Below are positions 6,448-9,833 of a stretch of 9,833 nt of DNA, one piece after another. The position numbers were made by a program, and so were the translations under genes. The notes under the pieces are model-generated. The model did no database searches. It was not told where the DNA came from and saw nothing but the letters and a program-made list of their open reading frames with translations. Numbering within the stretch: position 1 is the first letter of the stretch; each line of letters opens with the position of its first letter. The DNA comes from Minisyncoccota bacterium. GTDB lineage: Bacteria; Patescibacteriota; Minisyncoccia; Minisyncoccales; RBG-13-42-11. The DNA lies in assembly GCA_028687495.1 (NCBI GenBank), contig JAQUAA010000013.1, forward strand, positions 1-9,833, read 5' to 3'.

Positions 6448-6486
6448 TTGACTTAAAATTATGCTTAAATTAAGCTAGATTAAGCT
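6448..6486 (+). promoter_or_regulatory. Possible operator/promoter region before the zinc-ribbon gene
   Basis: TTGACT (6448-6453, 5/6) has no good -10 box at 16-18 bases. Just after it lies GCTTAAATTAAGC (6463-6475), a perfect 6+1+6 palindrome, and ATTAAGCT is repeated directly at 6469 and 6479, a 10-base step or about one helical turn. This looks like a protein-binding site. A weak alternative promoter (TTGAAA, then TTTAAA 17 bases later) lies closer to the gene. Nothing else is seen in the 108-base gap. Confidence 0.35.
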
Positions 6487-6542
6487 GTGTAAAACCTTAA
6501 AGGTCGGTTTTGAAAAATTAATTTTAAAAGTTTTTAAATACC

Positions 6543-6698
6543 ATGGAAGGTTACTGCGTAAAATGCAAAGCAAAAAGAGAAATATCAAACGCCAAGGAAG
6601 TTGCCATGAAAGGAAAGGGCGGAGTTAAGAGAAGGGCAATGACCGGAACTTGTCCCAAGTGCGGAACCAAGATGTTCAGAATCATGGGAAAGGCGTAA
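6543..6698 (+). CDS. DUF5679-like zinc-ribbon protein, 51 aa
   Basis: ATG at 6543 encodes MEGYCVKCKAKREISNAKEV and continues to a TAA at 6696-6698. Two CxxC knuckles, Cys5/Cys8 (CVKC) and Cys37/Cys40 (CPKC), would bind one zinc. Between them is a basic, glycine- and lysine-rich stretch, and the end is GTKMFRIMGKA. This matches the short DUF5679 proteins common in Patescibacteria and some other lineages, whose function is unknown. The basic charge suggests nucleic-acid or ribosome binding, which is inference. It stands alone, with a palindromic upstream region and a strong terminator 30 bases after the stop. There is no SD. Confidence 0.88.
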   Translation: MEGYCVKCKAKREISNAKEVAMKGKGGVKRRAMTGTCPKCGTKMFRIMGKA

Positions 6699-6728
6699 GG
6701 CGCTGAAGATTTTCTAAAGTCTTGAGTC

Positions 6729-6764
6729 ACTCCTCACCAATATTTTGGTGAGGAGTTTCTTTTT
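6729..6764 (+). terminator. Strong intrinsic terminator
   Basis: ACTCCTCACCAA (6729-6740) and TTGGTGAGGAGT (6745-6756) form a perfect 12-pair stem with a TATT loop, followed by TTCTTTTT. It ends the zinc-ribbon transcript. It lies 15 bases before the next ATG, so that gene needs its own weak promoter or readthrough. Confidence 0.93.
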
Positions 6765-6778
6765 GGTAAGATGGAAAA

Positions 6779-7645
6779 ATGCCGGTTGGAAGAAATAAAA
6801 CCGTTTTCGGAGCAATCATCCTTCTTCTTGTTTTCAATATCTTGAGTTGGCGGGTACTTTATGATTTTTACCAGCATGAATTTCTGGAGGTCAATTTTTT
6901 TGACGTCGGACAGGGAGACGCCATATTTATTGAAACTCCGCAGCAACACCAGATTTTGATCGATGGGGGACCCGGTGCCGTTATTCTGGAAAGACTGAGC
7001 AGGGTCATGCCTTTCTGGGACAGGACGATCGATTTAGTTATCCTTACTCATCCGGAAAGCGATCATTTGAGGGGGCTCTTGGAGGTTCTGAAGAATTATA
7101 AGGTTGAAAATGTTTTATGGACGGGAATCGTCAGAGACACGGCAGAATACGGGGAATGGCAGGATTTGATCGAAAAGGAAGGAGCCAACATTTTCATTGC
7201 CAAAGCCGGTGAAAAAATAATTTCAGGCAGCACGACTTTGAAGATACTGCATCCTTTAGATGCTTTAGAGGGGAAAGAGATAAAAGATTCGAATGATACT
7301 TCTGTCGTTGTCAGATTGGTTTTCGGCGGAAATTCTTTTCTGTTCTTGGGTGACGTTTATAAAGCAAACGAAAGGGAGATGGCGGAGGGAGAAATAAATT
7401 ATGACGTTTTAAAGATCGCTCATAACGGCAGCAAAACATCAACCGATCCGGAATTCATCAAAAGAGTCAGGCCTAAAGTGGCCGTGATTTCCGTGGGGAA
7501 AGACAACAAATACGGTCACCCGCATCAGGAAACCTTGGATACTTTGGGAAAATATGGTATAGATATTTTGAGAACAGACATAAATGGTAATATTAAAATA
7601 ATTTCCAATGGAAACAATTATGGAATTTCCACTGTCCAAAACTAA
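6779..7645 (+). CDS. Membrane-anchored ComEC-type metallo-beta-lactamase-fold hydrolase
   Basis: 288 aa. Residues 8-24 form one membrane segment after a basic start (MPVGRNK), so the catalytic domain is probably outside the cell. The domain begins VNFFDVGQGDAIFIETP and LIDGGPG, typical of the ComEC C-terminal domain. Metal-site motifs are THPESDH (His91, Asp95, His96), LFLGDV (Asp192), AHNGSKTS (His215) and GHPH (His247, His249). The usual HHGS of the family reads His215-Asn216, so one histidine is changed. In ComEC this domain is thought to degrade one strand of incoming DNA. Here the transport domain is absent, so it is a standalone hydrolase whose substrate, possibly extracellular nucleic acid, is inferred. 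The start is chosen by the anchor; only a weak AAGATGG lies upstream. The 3' end overlaps the next gene by 26 bases. Confidence 0.87.
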   Translation: MPVGRNKTVFGAIILLLVFNILSWRVLYDFYQHEFLEVNFFDVGQGDAIFIETPQQHQILIDGGPGAVILERLSRVMPFWDRTIDLVILTHPESDHLRGLLEVLKNYKVENVLWTGIVRDTAEYGEWQDLIEKEGANIFIAKAGEKIISGSTTLKILHPLDALEGKEIKDSNDTSVVVRLVFGGNSFLFLGDVYKANEREMAEGEINYDVLKIAHNGSKTSTDPEFIKRVRPKVAVISVGKDNKYGHPHQETLDTLGKYGIDILRTDINGNIKIISNGNNYGISTVQN

Positions 7646-8684
7646 AACCGGCTCAAATTTAAGATTCGACCTGAATAATCCCAAGGAAAGGGAAAAATAT
7701 TTTTATTTGAAAGCGGGGAGAGAAATCAAAAAATTAAGGCAGTATTTCAAAAAGGGGAACACTTTCGTCGCTTATTTGTTGGGAAAAAAGAATTCAGGAA
7801 AAGGAACTTATTCCAAAATGTTCGCCGAAATAATCGATCCCGGAAAAATCGAACATTTTTCAATCGGCGACATGATAAGATCAATCGATAAAGAGCTTCA
7901 GGACAAAAAAAAGAAGAAAGAACTCATTGATTTCCTGAGAAAAAATTATCGCGGTTGGCATTCGGTCGATAAATTGATTTCAGCCCTGGAGCATAGAAGC
8001 ACCAAAACCCTCTTGCCCACCGAATTAATTCTGGTCTTGGTGAAAAGGGAAATCGCCAAAAGGAAAAAGAAAACGCTTTTCATCGACGGCTTTCCGAGAG
8101 ATCTGGACCAGATTTCCTATTCTTTGTTTTTCAGGGATTTGATCGGCTACAGGGACGACCCCGACATTTTTGTCCTGATTGACGTTCCGGAAAAAGTGAT
8201 TGATGAAAGGATAAAATCAAGGGTGGTCTGTCCTCTCTGCCAGACGTCCCGCAACCTGAAACTCCTGCCGACTTCCAAAGTAGGATACGATCGGAAAAAG
8301 AGAGAATTTTATTTGCTTTGCGACAATCCCAAATGTCGGGAGATAAAACTCATGCCCAAGGAGGGTGATTCTCTCGGAATAAAGCCGATCAAAGACAGAT
8401 TGAAGAAAGACGGAAAATTGATAGCCGAAGCTTTTGCCCTTCAGGGGATTCCCAAAGTTCTTTTGAGAAACTCGGTACCCAAAAACCTGGCCGAGGATTA
8501 CGTTGATGATTATGAAATTACGCCGGAATATTATTATGAATTTGGAGAGAAAAACAAGAAGGTGCAGGTAAAAGAAAGACCCTGGGTGGCCAGGGACGAT
8601 GAGGGAAAACCCTCCTACAGTTTATTGCCGCCGCCAGTCGTCGTTTCTCTGATCAGACAGGTGGCAAAAGTTTTGAATCTCTAA
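7620..8684 (+). CDS. Adenylate-kinase-like nucleoside monophosphate kinase, extended form
   Basis: 354 aa from the ATG at 7620 (an ATG at 7608 is also possible); a normal adenylate kinase has about 215 aa. Core motifs in order: P-loop GKKNSGKGT (residues 55-63, normally GxPGxGKGT), NMP-binding EHFSIGDMIRSI, FIDGFPRDLDQ (154-164, a hallmark of the family), and a zinc-type LID that opens after DERIKSRVV. The LID cysteines are Cys204, Cys207, Cys234 and Cys239. The usual LID RxDD is replaced by KEGDS, followed by IKDRLKKDGK. Extra parts are ~50 residues before the P-loop, a loop near residues 90-115, and a C-terminal tail of ~80 residues after the LID. It probably phosphorylates a nucleoside monophosphate (AMP is the likeliest) in the cytoplasm; specificity is not settled. 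It overlaps the preceding hydrolase gene, so the two are coupled. Confidence 0.8.
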   Translation: MEFPLSKTKTGSNLRFDLNNPKEREKYFYLKAGREIKKLRQYFKKGNTFVAYLLGKKNSGKGTYSKMFAEIIDPGKIEHFSIGDMIRSIDKELQDKKKKKELIDFLRKNYRGWHSVDKLISALEHRSTKTLLPTELILVLVKREIAKRKKKTLFIDGFPRDLDQISYSLFFRDLIGYRDDPDIFVLIDVPEKVIDERIKSRVVCPLCQTSRNLKLLPTSKVGYDRKKREFYLLCDNPKCREIKLMPKEGDSLGIKPIKDRLKKDGKLIAEAFALQGIPKVLLRNSVPKNLAEDYVDDYEITPEYYYEFGEKNKKVQVKERPWVARDDEGKPSYSLLPPPVVVSLIRQVAKVLNL

Positions 8685-8685
8685 T

Positions 8686-8715
8686 TTGACACGAGTTTTT
8701 GCAAAGAGGTATAAT
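8686..8715 (+). promoter_or_regulatory. Strong sigma70-type promoter of a structured RNA
   Basis: Perfect TTGACA (8686-8691) and perfect TATAAT (8710-8715) with an 18-base spacer; the best promoter in the window. The predicted start (8721-8723) coincides with the first base of the closing stem of the RNA. Confidence 0.88.
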
Positions 8716-8721
8716 GAAGTT

Positions 8722-8857
8722 GGCTCCACCTTTGCTAGTTAGTTCTGGTACAAAAGTTCTTAAAGGGAGTCGGATATGATTCCTGCTCCGTGGAGCAGGA
8801 CTGCGATTCCCACGTGGAATTTTTTCCGAGAACAACTTTCTAGGAGGCGGAGCCACC
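8722..8857 (+). ncRNA. Structured rod-like small RNA of unknown family (6S-like candidate)
   Basis: The transcript from the 8686 promoter folds on itself along its whole length. Pairings from outside in: GGCTCC 8722-8727 with GGAGCC 8849-8854; CCT 8729-8731 with AGG 8845-8847; CTAG 8735-8738 with CTAG 8840-8843; TTCTGG 8743-8748 with CC-g-AGAA 8826-8832; AAAAGTTC 8752-8759 with GAATTTTT 8817-8824; GGGAGTCG 8765-8772 with CGATTCCC 8804-8811 (one G-U); then an apical nine-pair hairpin, TCCTGCTCC 8781-8789 with GGAGCAGGA 8792-8800. Internal loops separate the stems. Such a rod with bubbles recalls 6S RNA, which binds RNA polymerase, but I cannot match the 6S consensus. The 4.5S RNA, tmRNA and RNase P signatures are absent. 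A 30-codon ORF from 8776 exists but is probably incidental. Confidence 0.75.
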
Positions 8858-8862
8858 AAAGA

Positions 8863-8897
8863 CCCTGAATTCATTTAAGGGTTTTTTGTTTTTTTTT
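8863..8897 (+). terminator. Intrinsic terminator of the structured RNA
   Basis: CCCT-g-AAT and ATT-ta-AGGG (8863-8881) form a modest hairpin, followed by a very long T-tract (8882-8897, broken by one G). The stem is weak but the tract is long. The T-tract lies just past the 3' end of the oppositely oriented tRNA gene. Confidence 0.75.
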
Positions 8898-8903
8898 AGA
8901 ATG

Positions 8904-8974
8904 TCGGGGTGTGGGGAATTGAACCCCAGTTACTACCACCCCAAGGTAGCGTACTGCCGTTATACTACACCCCG
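8904..8974 (-). tRNA. tRNA-Pro (anticodon GGG)
   Basis: On the minus strand the 71-base cloverleaf is complete: acceptor CGGGGTG/CACCCCG, D-stem GTAT/GTAC with loop AACGGCA, anticodon stem CTACC/GGTAG with loop TTGGGGT, a 4-base variable region, and T-stem TGGGG/CCCCA with loop TTCAATT. The anticodon GGG (8940-8942) reads CCC and CCU codons. The C1-G72 pair, A73 and G37 are typical of bacterial proline tRNAs. CCA is not encoded and must be added after transcription. It begins 4 bases after the rpmB stop, so it is probably cut from the rpmB transcript; no separate promoter fits in between. Confidence 0.95.
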
Positions 8975-8978
8975 TTTT

Positions 8979-9173
8979 TTATTTCTTTTTGTTTTTGGCA
9001 AGAGTTCTGATGCATTTGGTGCAGGCCTTGACTCTTTTACCCGAAGCCAATCTTACCCATTGTAAATTGGGTAATTTTCTTCTTTTGGAGGTAGGGTTGA
9101 ACTTACCGCGGAGTTTTTTCAGCCGCCAGACCATCTGAGACGATTTGCCGCAAATTGTGCATTGGTTTGACAT
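8979..9173 (-). CDS. rpmB: 50S ribosomal protein bL28
   Basis: 64 aa, close to the family's usual size. The order of signatures is normal: MSNQCTICGKSSQMV, a basic middle, RRKLPNLQWVRL (family NLQ.VR), then KRVKACTKCIRTLAK. Cys5/Cys8 and Cys51/Cys54 form two CxxC pairs, so this is the zinc-binding form; many bL28 proteins have lost these cysteines. It is a structural component of the large ribosomal subunit. The tRNA-Pro follows within 5 bases. The ATG lies 8 bases after a -10 box (9182-9187), so the message is probably leaderless. Confidence 0.95.
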   Translation of the reverse strand: MSNQCTICGKSSQMVWRLKKLRGKFNPTSKRRKLPNLQWVRLASGKRVKACTKCIRTLAKNKKK

Positions 9174-9181
9174 ATAGATAG

Positions 9182-9210
9182 ATGATAAACGTTTTTGAAA
9201 AAATTATCAA
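9182..9210 (-). promoter_or_regulatory. Probable promoter of rpmB and tRNA-Pro
   Basis: Read on the minus strand: TTGATA (9205-9210, 5/6), a 17-base spacer and TATCAT (9182-9187, 5/6). The predicted start falls on or within 2 bases of the rpmB ATG. It overlaps the divergent M50 promoter by 16 bases. Confidence 0.65.
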
Positions 9211-9223
9211 GATACAGTATAAT
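9195..9223 (+). promoter_or_regulatory. Promoter of the M50 protease gene
   Basis: TTGAAA (9195-9200, 5/6), a 17-base spacer and a perfect TATAAT (9218-9223). The predicted start is near 9230, four bases before the chosen ATG at 9234. This decides the start: the in-frame ATG at 9222 lies inside the -10 box and would not be in the transcript. Confidence 0.75.
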
Positions 9224-9233
9224 GATAGACATA

Positions 9234-9833
9234 ATGATTACCGTTTTTACTTTAATCGTTTTGTTTCTTTCGATCGTCATTCACGAGCTGGCGCACGGCA
9301 GCATGGCTTTGCATTTGGGTGACCAGACGGCAAAAGATGCGGGGCGCCTGACCTTGAATCCTCTGAAACATATTGATCCTGTCGGCACGATTCTCTTTCC
9401 TTTGATTTTGCTGGTGGTCACTCTGGGCAAGGGTCCGATTTTGGGCTGGGCCAAACCCGTACCGATTAATCCTTTAAATTTCCGCGACCAGAAATGGGGC
9501 ACCTTGAAAGTGGCCGCGGCCGGCCCCTGCACCAATCTTTTAATCGCGATTATTTTCGGTCTGCTTATAAGATTCTTCAATCTGCCTTCGAGCTATTTGA
9601 TGTTGTTCAGCATCATCGCACTGTATAATTTTGCCTGGGCGATTTTTAATTTGATTCCCATTCCGCCGGCTGACGGTTCCCACATTGTTTTTGCTCTTTT
9701 GGGAGAACGCTTTTCCAGTGCTAAATTTTTCCTTCAGCAGTACGGTTTTTTTATCCTCATTTTCTTCCTTTTCTTCGGCGGTTTAAACCTGGTTTTCTTC
9801 GGGGCCAATTTGCTTTTTTATTTCACCACCGGC
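9234..9833 (+). CDS. Site-2-protease-type membrane metalloprotease (peptidase M50), 3' end outside window
   Basis: The frame is open for 200 codons to the last base, so the C-terminus is missing. Family members cut membrane proteins within the bilayer. The first membrane helix carries the zinc-binding HELAH motif (His17, Glu18, His21). NPLKHIDPVGTILFPLILL and GWAKPVPINPLNF follow as in the compact M50B/Rv-like group without a PDZ domain. The third zinc ligand lies in FNLIPIPPADGSH (Asp147, Gly148). Several further hydrophobic segments are present. This short group is widespread in bacteria and archaea; its substrates are mostly unknown. The start at 9234 is chosen from the promoter position; an ATG at 9222 would add four residues. 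It is divergent from rpmB. Confidence 0.92.
   Translation, partial: MITVFTLIVLFLSIVIHELAHGSMALHLGDQTAKDAGRLTLNPLKHIDPVGTILFPLILLVVTLGKGPILGWAKPVPINPLNFRDQKWGTLKVAAAGPCTNLLIAIIFGLLIRFFNLPSSYLMLFSIIALYNFAWAIFNLIPIPPADGSHIVFALLGERFSSAKFFLQQYGFFILIFFLFFGGLNLVFFGANLLFYFTTG

Noticed and set aside
8722..8860. tRNA-like or tmRNA end: GGCTCC/GGAGCC followed by ACCA.
   Set aside because: There is no T-arm with a TTCRA loop before the acceptor-like 3' strand and no tag-peptide frame, and the length is far below that of tmRNA. The ACCA is probably coincidence.
8776..8868. 30-codon ORF (starts MIPAPWSRTAIP) with AAAGGGAG 6 bases upstream.
   Set aside because: Its bases are almost all used in the self-complementary fold, the peptide is unlike known families, and its stop lies inside the terminator stem. 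A structured RNA explains the sequence better, although a dual role cannot be excluded.
8860..8900. Bidirectional terminator serving tRNA-Pro on the minus strand.
   Set aside because: On the minus strand the hairpin is followed by TCTTTGG rather than a T-tract, so there is no good evidence that it terminates in that direction.
9222..9233. Earlier ATG (9222) as start of the M50 protein.
   Set aside because: It overlaps the perfect TATAAT box and would lie upstream of the predicted transcript start; 9234 is preferred.
1..9833. Insertion sequence, CRISPR, prophage or defence island.
   Set aside because: No transposase, integrase, regularly spaced repeats, phage or restriction gene was found; gene content and base composition look uniform and housekeeping-like.

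Overview
The window looks like a chromosomal segment of a small-genome anaerobic bacterium, most probably a Patescibacteria/CPR (Parcubacteria-like) member. This rests on gene content and style, not on a database match: tightly packed genes, many starts with no Shine-Dalgarno (SD) sequence, a tiny four-cysteine zinc-ribbon protein of the DUF5679 kind, an enlarged adenylate-kinase-like protein, a standalone ComEC-type metallo-beta-lactamase, a zinc-binding bL28, and a class III (oxygen-sensitive) ribonucleotide reductase. TGA is used as a normal stop (uppP, nrdD, nrdG), so the UGA-glycine code of Gracilibacteria/SR1 does not apply. No insertion sequence, CRISPR array, phage gene or origin was seen.

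Layout. 1-405 is the 3' end of a C39-like peptidase gene. 406-650 is a small self-contained transcription unit with a near-perfect sigma70 promoter, a ~110-nt leader, an 18-codon proline-rich ORF with a strong SD, and a hairpin terminator. 684-3506 is a run of plus-strand genes: uppP (lipid-carrier recycling for cell-wall synthesis), an 89-aa unknown protein, an exported thioredoxin fused to a CcdA-like membrane domain, a YjbQ-family protein and a 58-aa ferredoxin. 3536-3581 is a hairpin terminator whose 3' arm carries the -35 box of the next promoter. 3610-6434 holds nrdD and nrdG, overlapping by ATGA: anaerobic dNTP synthesis and its radical-SAM activase. 6543-6698 encodes the DUF5679-like ribbon and is followed by a strong terminator. 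6779-8684 holds a membrane-anchored ComEC-like hydrolase overlapping a long adenylate-kinase-like protein.

8686-8898 is a second promoter-to-terminator unit with no convincing gene. Its ~135-nt transcript folds end to end into a rod with several internal loops and looks like a structured RNA, possibly 6S-like. On the minus strand lie tRNA-Pro(GGG) and rpmB (bL28), five bases apart and probably co-transcribed. Divergent from them is a site-2-type membrane metalloprotease (M50) that runs off the right edge. The rpmB and M50 promoters overlap physically, and both would give almost leaderless mRNAs.

How the genes fit together. The ferredoxin directly upstream of nrdDG could supply electrons to the NrdG radical-SAM cluster, but it lies in a separate transcription unit, so this is only suggestive. 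The thioredoxin-CcdA fusion would move reducing or oxidising equivalents across the membrane. The two short non-classical units (410-647 and 8686-8897) are the least explained and most interesting parts of the window.
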